Positions 12,201-20,283 of a DNA stretch of 64,000 bases are shown here, one piece after another. The stretch covers positions 11,632,173 to 11,696,172 of the forward strand of contig LR990045.1 of the NCBI GenBank assembly GCA_905147135.1, given 5' to 3'. The notes below the pieces were generated by a model that worked only from the letters and a program-made list of their open reading frames with translations, made no database searches and was not told the origin of the DNA. The DNA is from Blastobasis lacticolella. Its lineage: Eukaryota; Arthropoda; Insecta; Lepidoptera; Blastobasidae. Position 1 is the first letter of the stretch, and every line of letters starts with the position of its first letter. A program made the position numbers and the translations under genes.

Positions 12201-15200
12201 CTGCCTATTTCCTGAGACTAGACTGAGGCAAGGAAAGGGTAGTTTTCGTGTTCACCCTTTTGGTTAATACTCAAGGCCTCCATCTCACTATTATGGTACG
12301 TCAGTGGCGGTTCTAACGTAGGCCTCTGGAATATTATTTGAGTAGAGTTGATTTTACTTCAACTGTGTACCACTTGACATGTCTTGCATCTCTCTTTCTA
12401 ATTTTAATGTTGCATAGGGACGCTACTACTTTCACTTTCGAAACATAAGTACCTATTAACAACGTAACATAACATAAAGTAAAACGTTAAGTTTTCTTTA
12501 GTCTCGTATTGGAAGTAAAGCATAGGTATCTACAGCGATTGGTATGGTGAAGATGACTAAGATCCCTTTGTTGTATAAAAATAACATACAAAAGGCAAGC
12601 ATAACATAAAAAAATACATAACTTTAGATTTTAGCTTGGGAATCGACTCTGCACTCACTGCACTACATTGCTAGCTGCCTTATTGCTTACACGATTTCCG
12701 GCTTCCGTATTGTTCTAATCAAGTACCTACGCAATGTTCGAGAATTCTTCAGATTGGTGCTTGTTAGAACCTTCTCTGATTGGGACGGTTAGATACTTGG
12801 CAATGACCGCAGAGATCTCTAAGTGTGATAAGTGATTCACAGATCGATTTGAACACAGGGCGTCGCCGACGTTTTTACAATGGCAGTTTTTCGCGACACT
12901 AGGCTGTTTATTACAATTCATTCATCGTACATTGTACCTGTCTACTGAGATGGCAGACATGTTTATTACCGACTGTGATGCATTGCCGATACGGCTTCAA
13001 CGTCATATTCCTATTTATTAGCTAGATTTTACACAAAGCTTGTTTGGGCTATAAAAATGTCAAATGTCAAAAATCCACAGTTTCTCATGCTTTCTTCTCG
13101 TTTCGTAACCAAAGGGTTGATTGTAGAATATTTATACTACTCAGTTACAACAAGCCGACAGACCACCTGACAGTAAGCGGTAACTGTCGCCCATAACATT
13201 TACGATTCATGCACTTAGGTTTAAAAATAACAAAAAACAGAACCACAGAATATTGTAGATTGCTTATTAAATAAAAATAATTTATTTATTTATACGAGGA
13301 TGTATACCCATTGATGCCCGTGTCTCATAGGAGAAGGCAGAGTAATTTATGAGATTTATTATACAGGTTATAGATATGCCCATTTTCCAGCCTACGCAGA
13401 CTCAGTCGCCTTGTACGACACCCACGAGTATAAGGGGGTGGAGGTATTATACTCTGTCGAACACCATACGGCGTCTAGCAGCTTCAATATTATTAGCAAG
13501 CTATATTATTAGTAATATGTATATTTTTTAGGTTCTAGAAATGAAGGAGTAGGCATTTCCTTATAGTAACATGTCCTATATTCTGCATTACATCGTATTA
13601 CGAGCTATGCGATGTCTGATATAATTCACCCGGAAAGTGGAGTGTAGTAGCGGAATACATTTTGCTTGTATGCAAATTAATTTTGCTTACGTATATTATA
13701 TACGTAATATTGCTGGAAATATCAAAGTAGCCTGAAGACGTCAGTCACACATTGTACGAGAAATGTCTGGAATCTAAAAATATCGAGGCACAGACAGGAG
13801 ACTCGGTGTCTAGTCTAGACTAGTTTCTGATTTTTTCACGTGATGGTCACAACTTATAAATGTTATTTGTTTGCGTGATGAATGTCGCCGACGAGCATTT
13901 TTTGACATTCAAGACAATATGGTTTCGTCACATATTAAATTACTTTTTTTTTGAGGATGAATAGATAGCAATTCTACAAATCTCAAAAAAATATTAAAAT
14001 AAATATAAATAATTATGTTGACGACACGGCAGAAAAGCTACTTTGAGTATACCTACCCCATTATTTACAGCCATCAATGTAACTTATCTAGTTTTTTGGC
14101 ATTTTACCACTTCATCAACAGATCGACTTGAGCCTCGTCAAACTGAAGGGTTTTACTTTAATCCTCTTGACAGACCAGTTAATACACGAACTACACGTAA
14201 TTGTGAAAGTCCACAACCATCCATTTCTGTCTCCGCCGCTCTTCAACTACGCACCGCCCCATTAAAGCCGCAATGTAAACACTCGACTTTATTGCGGCGC
14301 GCGTATGACGATGTAATTCGTCGGATGGCCGCCGATATGTTATCTTCACGGTCAGCCTGCGTAAACAATGGGATATGGTGTTCGTTTGTGTTTTGGTGCA
14401 AATCGACCTGCTGTTCTGGCATGGTCTCCTGGTATAATGTCCGAGTAATTGAAAATTAGCATATCTGTCAGGGTGTGCCCGGAGGGTGAAAGCGGTCATC
14501 TATTAACAACAAAGCCTCCGCTGTCTGTCTCGAGTCCTTAACGATTACATACGTAACAGCCTTAGTGTGAGAGACATTGCGAATAAGATTGAAGAGGCTC
14601 GCTCGCCTACGCTGGCTTAGCCTTTAGGGATACATGGGAAATAATGGTGACTAAACCTGCCGGTATCAGGAAACAAGTGCATGGGTGTTCAAGAGCCAAT
14701 GGCCTACGACGTGAGGACGTGAAGACCAGCAAAGTGGAGGAAAATCAGCAGAAAAGCGGCAGAATACGGAATTGGCTGCTCGGATGATGATGACGATGAC
14801 TTAAGTACTCTTTAAGTAATTTTGGTAAATAGGTCTCAGGGCTATACCGACTACGAATTTGCAAAAAAAAACGCATTATAATACTGTAGTTACGGTAATA
14901 ATTAAATAAGGAAAACAAACTTGACTTAAAGTTCACATTAAACCAGTAGGTATCTGAAGTATTGTGTTTCTTTTTCCAAAGAAACATGACGACACTTATT
15001 GCGTAGCGGTTACAACATAAATAATAGAACACGAGTATTAAAGAATGTAAACATAATCAGTTATTCTATATCTAAGAGGTAAAATGGTGCTATGACGTGG
15101 AATCATCACATGTGTGTGACTTTCAAATGCTTTCAACGTCAATGTACGTAATGTTCGAGAAGAAAATCTGAGAGATTGGATAAACTGGAACCCAACTCGA

Positions 15201-17286
15201 GGGTAGCAATATATGTCTATATGTCTTTCTCTGCCTGGTCTTCTATTATGTTTTAGTAGATTGGACATGATACCCATAATTGGTAAGAAACTAAAGCTCG
15301 AAACCATTTAATGGAGTAAACTATAGCTCTCACGCATCGTCTGTCCTGTCTCAATAGTACCTAAATTCCATAACCCAAAAGGGGCATATAGCCTCGGCGA
15401 TTTTTAAATGCGCACAATTTATCGATGGAAGGTTGCGCCTGCCACCGATACAGCGATGGTAGGACTCTGTCAAGCAATATTGCTGGGTTGTTGTAGGTAC
15501 TCCCATTTGTATTATGTGCGGTAGTCGCCTGATTTGCGTTTCCAAATTGAAGAAGGGCCAAGTGTATGAATGGCCGGTGTTAAGGGCGACAGTTTACCAA
15601 CTTCCATTCAGGTGAACTGTCTGCTTGTCACCGAGGTGTATATCCATTGAATCTGATAATCGAATTTCAACCTTATTATCACTGTGGGTACTCACGAAAC
15701 ACGCACACATTCGACGTGATTAATTAATAAATAGTAGGTATCGGAGGACGCAATATCGATTGCCCATTCGTTTGCCGGGTTTCCGTACAACGCCGATTAA
15801 TTTGTTGTGGGTTGTTATGAGTTCGATGTATGAGCCGGTGTTCTGTGTATCTGTCCGTTGCATCCGTACGTAGCTCACTAACGGCTAGAGCGATTTGGAT
15901 GCGGATTTATATAATAAATAATATTTTCTTTTCTTAAGTTACTTGAATTGAGATTTTTTTAACTTTGTTTTATCCTTTTTTTAGTAGCTAATGAAATATT
16001 TTATCCGTTTGTTCCGGCACCTGTTGGTTTGGTTATGTTATTATTCTCAACATCGTATAGGGAGGAGGTATGTTTTGGAATGTGGAACATACGAGGCAGA
16101 AATGCTCTAAAGAACAAGGAAGCATATTTCCTTTGAATAAGTATTGGAATCACTGAAATTACGTCTATAATAGTTAGCATCAATAAATTGTTGCAACCAA
16201 TTATCGTGTATCACCACATAAAACACTGTACTTGTTGGCGCTAATATCAAAGCCATTGAATTATTTTAATTAAGTTTTTAGTACCTACTTACATAGCATA
16301 CTTACTGTAGACGTACCTATACATATAAGTCGTAAGTGGAACCCTGGGAACAGGCCTAAATACGTATTAAAAAGACAAGAGTTAAGCCAGCCTATGAAAA
16401 CTTTCAAGAAACTGTCAGAATTTCAGATCGATTTCGACAAAACTCATTCCCAACTAGCCAACGCCACTTTTGACGCTTGCAAAACGTCCAACCGTAAATC
16501 TCTTTAAAATATCGAATCTTGCTGTTTAAACAACAGTGTCCACCAACTAGCGAGTAATAGGTAGAAACCCATAAATGCCAGAAACGAGGGAAATATGGGC
16601 AACAAATTACGCTATCGTCATATACCGGGGTATGAGCACGTGCTATCGAATATAACAGTAACGATAACGCTAACTCGATAAACAAACAGTAGCTGTTACA
16701 CCGGCTCGTATGTAATGGACATGATACTTTGATTTCACAATAATTGTTCATTGGACTACGCAGGGGACGAAGGTAAGGGATGTGAACGGTGTCGATTAAG
16801 GGTCAGATAAAAATGTTAGTTTTAGAGGTATATTTCGATTAAGGGTCAGATAAATAAGGTAGTTTAGAGGTGAGTATATTCGAGAAATTTTGCATCGATG
16901 CTTTACGTACGAGTAAGTATTCGGTTCGATCGAAACTTGAACCGTAATTTGACTGTATGTATCTACTTTTAAAAATTTGAAGAGGTTTTTTACCCACCAG
17001 TGGACTAATTAATAATATCTATGATCTGTTGAGGTTTTAATATAGGTATTAAAACATTTAATTATGTTCAGATGAAAATGAAAATTATAGTTTTTAAGGG
17101 AATTTCTAAAGTAGAATCAACTACCCGTGACGTCATCCCTTCGACGAGAAAGAAACGGAACGAGTAACCTCCTTGCCAGAGCGGGTAAGCAACAACAACA
17201 GACTCACCACTCTTTGGCGGCCGCTGGTCTTCCAACCCCGGCTGCTCCCAAACGAGGACATGACCGGCGCGCGTCCGCGAAACCAT
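1..17286 (-). CDS. SLC17-family (sialin / inorganic phosphate cotransporter-like) MFS transporter, multi-exon, 3' end off window
   Basis: Membrane transporter of the major facilitator superfamily, SLC17 branch, the group insects usually label putative inorganic phosphate cotransporter. Members move organic or inorganic anions with Na+ or H+; the substrate cannot be read here. Eleven coding exons join in frame with GT-AG sites: 17286-17208, 8457-8288, 7696-7578, 5602-5473, 4941-4854, 4024-3798, 3371-3222, 1987-1855, 1482-1361, 813-694, 208-1. They give 515 codons and continue past the left edge. Family signatures: RTNMSVAIVAMVN (TM1), GYILSSFFYGYVITQ (TM2), RFIQGLGE (TM4), GQNYGYETLMTELPTF (TM7), GVGLNGGIYSGFK (TM10), WRIVFYIAGGIYIFSATFYN (TM12). 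All twelve expected spans are present. Possible N-glycosylation sites NHT, NAS and NST lie in the first luminal or extracellular loop. The N-terminus is short and hydrophilic; the C-terminal tail is Lys/Ala/Glu-rich. No frameshift or stop is seen, so the gene looks functional. Confidence 0.95.
694..813 (-). CDS. SLC17-like gene, exon 10 (TM11)
   Basis: Acceptor ctctttcag|GTG and donor GGCAGG|GTAAGT. Codes residues 407-446: VNHLDLSPRFAGILMS then TNCLANLTGLLAPIVAGY (TM11). Phase 0 end. Confidence 0.95.
1361..1482 (-). CDS. SLC17-like gene, exon 9 (TM9-TM10)
   Basis: Acceptor gactattccag|GT and donor TTCAAG|GTAATC. Codes residues 366-406: GEYGPAIGLFIAANTGCN (TM9) and TVAVLAIGVGLNGGIYSGFK (TM10). 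Phase 0 end. Confidence 0.95.
1855..1987 (-). CDS. SLC17-like gene, exon 8 (TM8)
   Basis: Acceptor atttcttttcag|AAC and donor AGCATCG|GTGGGT. Codes residues 322-366: NGFVSALPYLCMWLFSMF (TM8), then SSGRFNHTQVRKIINSIG, with an NHT sequon in a loop expected to be cytoplasmic. Phase 1 end. Confidence 0.95.
3062..3195. repeat. Imperfect tandem duplication in intron, period about 78 bp
   Basis: GAGTGACAGTTCACT at 3062 recurs at 3140, each followed by a similar GCC(A/G)CT(A/G)TCCTTGAC and a related CCAGCCAT stretch. It lies just beyond the donor of exon 7 and has no coding sense. Confidence 0.8.
3222..3371 (-). CDS. SLC17-like gene, exon 7 (TM7)
   Basis: Acceptor cctttccag|TCA and donor AAGGAT|GTGAGT. 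Codes residues 272-321: PPIPWSKILLSMPFWAIM then AHMGQNYGYETLMTELPTF, the most diagnostic block of the family. Phase 0 end. Confidence 0.95.
3798..4024 (-). CDS. SLC17-like gene, exon 6 (TM5-TM6)
   Basis: Acceptor ccattgcag|GA and donor CCAGC|GTGAGT. Codes residues 196-271: AQFGTVISMPLSGLL (TM5), WPSIFYVFGIIGTVW (TM6), then the charged central loop SEDPEQCPRIKENEKKYI. Phase 0 end. Confidence 0.95.
4854..4941 (-). CDS. SLC17-like gene, exon 5
   Basis: Acceptor ggttttcag|GGT and donor TATGCAG|GTAATT. Codes residues 167-196: GPIVPCSHAMLAKW then IPPNERSRMGAAVYAG, the conserved cytoplasmic loop before TM5 in SLC17 proteins. Phase 1 end. Confidence 0.95.
5160..5266 (+). mobile_element. LINE 3' tail fragment
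   Basis: Contains GCCGGCAACCCA, then TCCGTCAGGTGACCTGCTTG, matching the 3' end shared by several lepidopteran jockey-like LINE tails elsewhere in this window (39158-39245, 50898-51014). Degenerate, ends near TTAAAAAGG. Antisense to the host gene. Confidence 0.5.
5351..5460 (+). mobile_element. LINE 3' tail fragment
   Basis: A second degenerate copy of the same tail: GGGTCGGCAACGCG, then TGGCCTGCCATAAGCTTG, ending in an A-rich run. It stops about 12 bp from the splice donor of exon 4 on the other strand. Confidence 0.5.
5473..5602 (-). CDS. SLC17-like gene, exon 4 (TM3-TM4)
   Basis: Acceptor ctcccaccag|G and donor GGAGAG|GTGAGG. Codes residues 123-166: ARRFLGVGMLINSVF (TM3) and GWLILVRFIQGLGE (TM4, ending in the family RFIQGLGEG motif, whose last Gly begins the next exon). 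Phase 0 end. Confidence 0.95.
6160..6818 (-). mobile_element. Foldback/MITE-like element, single copy, inverted relative to the 52.6-54.5 kb array
   Basis: Lies in intron 3 of the SLC17-like gene. Perfect 16-bp inverted repeats (TTTATCTACACTCATA at 6160-6175 and its complement at 6669-6684) bound a 525-bp non-coding core. Directly beyond lies a large imperfect palindrome (6685-6818) with arms containing TATGCAACTG and CAGTTGCATA. The whole unit matches the array at 52,591-54,455 in reverse. No transposase is encoded, so this is a non-autonomous element. Confidence 0.85.
7434..7540 (+). mobile_element. 5'-truncated copy of the 32.2-35.9 kb LINE (3' tail only)
   Basis: Starts GTGAATAGGCTGTTCC, continues with CGGCCGCA, CCACCAGGTGAGATGGCG and ATCAAATGCC, and ends in A8. 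The same order of blocks forms the ORF end and 3' tail of the LINE at 32,246-35,881. It is antisense to the host gene and ends 36 bp from the exon 3 donor. Confidence 0.85.
7578..7696 (-). CDS. SLC17-like gene, exon 3 (TM2)
   Basis: Acceptor cacccgcag|AGC and donor AAAAG|GTAAGC. Codes residues 84-123, including WNSTLQGYILSSFFYGY and TQIPFGILSK, the conserved TM2 block of SLC17 proteins. Ends after two bases of an Arg codon. A LINE tail ends 36 bp beyond the donor. Confidence 0.95.
8288..8457 (-). CDS. SLC17-like gene, exon 2 (TM1 and glycosylated loop)
   Basis: Acceptor cttccgcag|CT and donor AGC|GTGAGT. Codes residues 27-83: a GLGMRHW entry motif, then TM1 with RTNMSVAIVAMVN, a strong SLC17 signature, then a loop with NHT and NAS sequons. 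Ends in phase 0. Confidence 0.95.
8580..8785 (+). pseudogene. RTE-like LINE ORF2 C-terminal fragment, degenerate
   Basis: Carries the run CCTGCC, then AAGGTCCCGCGGGACACCC, CAAGCAGCGATGGAGTGACATCGC and GGACCCTGGCAGGAGCC (each with substitutions) that recurs at 14579, 29459 and 41212. Translated, it resembles the end of RTE-type reverse transcriptase ORFs (RWSDIAES...). Frame is broken. Confidence 0.55.
9245..9385 (+). CDS. Candidate short ORF, 46 aa, unrecognised
   Basis: I do not recognise this. ATG at 9245 in a reasonable context (aaaaatATGGCGG) opens a 46-codon frame ending TAG at 9383-9385. It begins MAELQDLTVEYVNPDATL, has no run of hydrophobic residues, and contains a CRFCMDRPGKLC stretch. 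It lies in intron 1 of the transporter on the opposite strand. The composition looks more protein-like than the surroundings, but the length is well within chance. It could also be a relic of a mobile element or a first exon. Confidence 0.2.
   Translation: MAELQDLTVEYVNPDATLRSANPKSKSGPLLALCRFCMDRPGKLCA
10229..10557 (+). mobile_element. tRNA-derived SINE
   Basis: The head has RNA polymerase III boxes: A-like TGGCTTAACGG at about 10240 and B-like GGGTTTGAACCCC at 10283-10295. The body contains CAGGGTCACGGAGGTCAGAT and ACTGTAATTACCTGATC, shared with the other three SINEs here, then an ATT-repeat tail. It is not a functional tRNA gene. Confidence 0.85.
11200..11330 (+). repeat. Dispersed lepidopteran repeat (GAAAACCGCATTAAAATCCG family), partial
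   Basis: Contains GAAAACCGCATTAAAATCCG, GTTTAAAAGATCTAA, then a tetranucleotide-like ACATAGATGCATACATAGAC and GGGAAGCGACTTTG. Same blocks in the same order at 23,925, 38,941, 48,655 and 51,340, and inverted at 37,990, 38,485 and 44,330. Confidence 0.7.
12030..12180 (+). promoter_or_regulatory. GC-rich patch with TATA-like site in intron 1
   Basis: A GC- and CpG-rich island in AT-rich DNA, with TATAAAAA at 12113-12120 on the plus strand after GGCGCGTGCGCA. No TCAGT initiator sits at the expected distance and no ORF follows. Could be a promoter or a repeat remnant. Confidence 0.2.
13290..13470 (+). mobile_element. LINE 3' tail fragment
   Basis: Contains GATGCCCGTGTCTCATAGGA, GAAGGCAGAG, then GTCGCCTTGTACGACACCCA and GGTATTATACTCTG, a tail shared with 63,800-63,990. 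No coding sequence is retained. Confidence 0.55.
14579..14775 (+). pseudogene. RTE-like LINE ORF2 C-terminal fragment, degenerate
   Basis: Reads AATAAGATTGAAGAGGCTCG, then CCTACGCTGGCTTAGCC, CCTGCCGGTATCAGGAAACA and AGCAAAGTGGAGGAAAATCA. The start translates as NKIEEARSPTLA, close to the KIEEARLRW(F/Y)GH motif of RTE-type elements, with frame damage. Confidence 0.6.
16792..16880. repeat. Short tandem repeat, period 43 bp, two copies
   Basis: TCGATTAAGGGTCAGATAAA at 16792 recurs at 16835, each followed by a similar GTTAGTTTTAGAGGT-like stretch. No function can be assigned. Confidence 0.8.
17208..17286 (-). CDS. SLC17-like gene, coding exon 1 (start codon)
   Basis: Codes residues 1-26 plus one base of codon 27, a hydrophilic N-terminus starting MVSRTRAGHV. 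The ATG at 17286-17284 has an A at -3 and G at +4 (AAAATGG). An in-frame TAG lies roughly 65 bases upstream with no ATG between, so this start is preferred. The exon ends AAG AGT G|GTGAGT, phase 1, and its last G joins CT of the next exon to make an Ala codon. There is no family signature in this exon; its assignment rests on phase, start context, donor quality and position. Confidence 0.75.
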
Positions 17287-17590
17287 TTTGAAGAGAAGAG
17301 CCGACAAGAAACTTTCTTTGACTAACTTAAAGATTAATGAATTAGGCTAGTTATAATTATCTGGCGCGTGTCTATGTGACGTTGGTCAGGCGGCCAACGG
17401 TGGTGGTCTCGTGGGGATACATCGCGAGGGTTGTGGTGCGAGAGGCGAGGAGTCGAGACTGAACTGAAGCGGCGCGTCGTCAGGGCTACCGCGGTTTGAG
17501 CGTTTAGCGCTGAATTGGCTCGGAACAAGCGCTGGATTTCGCTGGACGGTTGCGTTTAAAGAGTGCTGAGTTAAGTGAATTTATAAGGTA
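17287..17590 (-). promoter_or_regulatory. Probable 5' UTR and core promoter region of the SLC17-like gene
   Basis: Upstream of the start codon on the minus strand, GC-rich for this window. Two overlapping insect-type initiators, TCAGTT (17467-17462) and TCAGTC (17462-17457), would give a 5' UTR of about 175-180 bases with no TATA box. A TATAAA at 17585-17580 is an alternative, but it has no TCAGT at the right distance. The true start site cannot be fixed from sequence. Confidence 0.35.
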
Positions 17591-18120
17591 AAATAGGTAT
17601 TTTTATGCAATAATCGACGGATAATTAATTTAACAGCTAAATTTCAGAAATTTACATAAAATAATTAGATCGGTACCTATATTTTAGGACGTAGGACGTA
17701 CATGGGAAATATATCCTAACTAGGTTCTATGTGTGGGGTACTTCTTGATAGTTACGTACATGCATGCATACCTATTGAAAAGCATTAAGTGTTGTCCTGT
17801 ATTCTAGATAATTAAAGTTTGGTCGGTTATTAATGTACATAACAACTACATTACAAAACGCTGAAATGGGTTGGGGACTCCACAAAAAGCAAAGAAGACC
17901 GCCACCCATGGGTAAACAAAACGGTAGATCCAGCTACAAAAGCGCTTACTTCCCAGCACAGCGGCGTTCTAATACTAAAGGCGACGCAGGGGTGCGGGGA
18001 GAAGCGCGGGGGGTGCGCACGCGCTCGCAGCATGCAGTGACGTCACTCGTCACCGTTTTTCGCTAAAAAGTGCCGTCGGAAAAACTACGACGCCGTCACG
18101 CCCCGCTGCGGTCTGCGGTT
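17590..18120. other. Upstream intergenic region with GC-rich end and CRE motif
   Basis: AT-rich from 17590 to about 17960, then GC/CpG-rich to 18120. A perfect TGACGTCA (CREB/ATF-type site) lies at 18038-18045. This could be a distal regulatory region for the SLC17-like gene on the minus strand or a promoter for a plus-strand transcript. The tandem duplication begins at its right edge. Confidence 0.3.
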
Positions 18121-20283
18121 CTTTCTACACACGTGTGTTATAGTTATTAATAAGTGATAATAGGTGTTGGTGTACTACGAAGTTAATAAACTTTGGGGTT
18201 TTAGAGTGCCTAATATAATACCGGCTCGTATGTGGTCTGGTCAGTTTGTCTTCATGTATCCTATTTAAATTGCCAGCGAGTACCTTCATCGCGTCTGAAT
18301 ATTGATGCACTATAAGACTATAAGTAAAGAATGAATTTGTTGTGTGTGTTATATACCTATATTGTGTTTTGAATAACTTTTATGAATATTATCTATATGT
18401 CGCCGTTGGATTGTTAAATCTGTTGATTAGTTGAGTTGGGAGCTAGGCTATTCATTCGAGTCAGCCGATTCAGAGAGCTAAGTAGGTAATGTATATAGCT
18501 TTCCACCAGACCACAAACTAAACTGTCATTAAAGGACGATCGAACGCCCTAGGTGCAGTAGTTTGCAGCCTAGGCGTTCTATAGTTCCGACCACAGAACA
18601 GAAAACCTAGGCGCTCAGGGGCTTTCCCATGAACTTTATAAAACCGTCCATATTCCGCGCAGTTCAGTTGGGAAAGAGACAAGCTTATGTGACATGTATT
18701 GAGCTGTCTCGTTCTAAGGGCAGTTAGTGTTCTGTTCAGGTCCTGCTATAATAGCTCTGACGATATGACTAAGCCACGTTTTCATTATTCCCTTTCATTA
18801 AATCGGCGACAAAAGAACAGGATGGTAAAGTTCGTGACATAATGATTACGTGTTCATCCAATTTCTTTCAGTTTTGCATCAAAGTTGGAAAATAGTGTAA
18901 GTAGCTTAGGGGAACTACCTAAATATACAAGAATAATTTCCATCGCAACTATAGCAACATACCATACAGGGTTTTGGTGTAGCTATCGTTGACTAATGAA
19001 TTGGCTGAGAGAAAGGGGCTATTATTAGCTGTCCCATAGGCGCTAAAGAGGATATCAGCAGCGTATGTTTAGCCCACAGAGTTCCAAGGGTTATGGTAGT
19101 ATTGATAGTCTGTGCCAAACGTTCCAATTTATACGTGGTTTAAGTAGGCCGCATGAACCCATCCTAACGAAAATAAGTAGTAGCTAACCGAATACTAGGT
19201 ACGACCACAGAGAACTCTATGACCGAAAGATCAGCAGATAGAAGGTTCGGCGGCGTAATAATCTTTCTTATTTCAATTTTCATAATATTCAACTCAGAAC
19301 ATCTCGGTCGACACTCGTCAGTCATACCGCCTTGACGCGGCAGGGATTGTATGATGGTGGATGGATGGGACCTTATAGGCAAACCGCCTAATATAGGTAA
19401 TAGTAATAGGTAATAATGTAGGTAGGTACGGTAGGATTTTCCCACAGATTACTGTTTGCCTAAAGATAAATTAACCATCTCTGCAAAGCGTGTAAGTACA
19501 TACCACAGAAAACTGTGACCAGTAACGACATCTATCAACACTTTGAAATACTAATCAGTGTTATACGCTACAAACGTGTTTTCGCAGCACCATTTCGATA
19601 AACATACAAGTTTCCACGACACTCCAAGAGATGGCAGTACTTATCGTAATCGTGACTTGATTATGGTTCGACCGAGGAAACTACTTGGGTTCTACCTACT
19701 ACGTCTGGACCGATTTCGATTATTCTTTCAAAGGAGACAGTCTAAAATTTTCCTGACCACCAGCCGGCATAATGAGAGTTGTAATGGATAAAGCTTATAA
19801 AACGTAATGTCTTCTCGTAATTATTGAAATTCTTTAGCTAGCCAATTTATTTATATTAATGTTTAAAATATTACTAATTTGCTATGAAACGAACGCATTC
19901 TTGGCATGAAATTATGAACACACCGAAAAAAGCTATGGATGCACAAACTTATCTGACCCGGTGGCCAAAACTGGAACCAAGTGTCGCCATTTTGAAATGT
20001 CATGTCAATGCCATTAACAGCGACGCTGTCACTGGGTCAGATTAAGTTTGTGGCACTGCATAGACAGACAGGTAAAAAAATCCTAGGTTTGGACATTGAC
20101 AATGACAGGCATGTCATTGTCTTTGTCATACACTGCCACTAATGACGAATGAAACTCCATACTCCGTTAGGAAGACCTGCCCTGTGGTTGTAATTTCTTT
20201 GGCGATGATAGGCTGTGAGCGAGTTAATTAGCCATAATAATATGTATTATGATGCTGGGGAATTGTAATTATTATTTAAGTCT
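18121..20283. repeat. Tandem duplication, copy 1 (2163 bp)
   Basis: From CTTTCTACACACGTG at 18121, the sequence repeats at 20284 with a constant offset of 2163 from start to end, so no net indel. The one substitution I found is T at 18262 versus C at 20425. The unit is non-coding as far as I can see, with a promoter-like block at about 18542-18669 and the left arm of a foldback element near its right end. Confidence 0.97.
18542..18669 (+). promoter_or_regulatory. Candidate core promoter: CCTAGG repeats, kappaB-like site, TATA box, TCAGT initiator (copy 1)
   Basis: In order on the plus strand: three CCTAGG motifs (18548, 18569, 18606), the first two inside an imperfect inverted repeat at 18542-18579; GGGGCTTTCC at 18618-18627, which fits the kappaB pattern GGGRNWYYCC; TATAAAA at 18637-18643; TCAGTT at 18664-18669. 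From the first T of the TATA box to the initiator A is 29 bp, the normal arthropod spacing. Downstream ATGs open only very short frames (one of 25 codons from 18767). A GTAAGT donor lies at 18897. Whether this drives a spliced or non-coding transcript is unknown. Confidence 0.5.

Larger units (their letters stand above)
8458..17207. other. Intron 1 of the SLC17-like gene (about 8.75 kb)
   Basis: Bounded by the exon 1 donor and the exon 2 acceptor. Contains RTE debris (8580-8785, 14579-14775), a short plus-strand ORF (9245-9385), a SINE (10229-10557), a dispersed-repeat copy (11200-11330), a GC-rich patch with a TATA-like site (12030-12180), a LINE tail (13290-13470) and a 43-bp tandem repeat (16792-16880). 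The rest is AT-rich and without recognisable features. Confidence 0.7.

Noticed and set aside
14043..14459. Plus-strand ORF of 138 codons
   Set aside because: Its first codon is TTG, no motif or codon bias supports it, and it overlaps an antisense frame of similar length. I see no reason to call it a gene.
16404..16751. Minus-strand ORF of 115 codons
   Set aside because: No recognisable motif or flanking signals; the composition is that of translated AT-rich DNA.
17833..18066. Plus-strand ORF of 77 codons before the duplication
   Set aside because: Basic, low-complexity translation of GC-rich sequence with a start in AT-rich DNA; no homology recognised.
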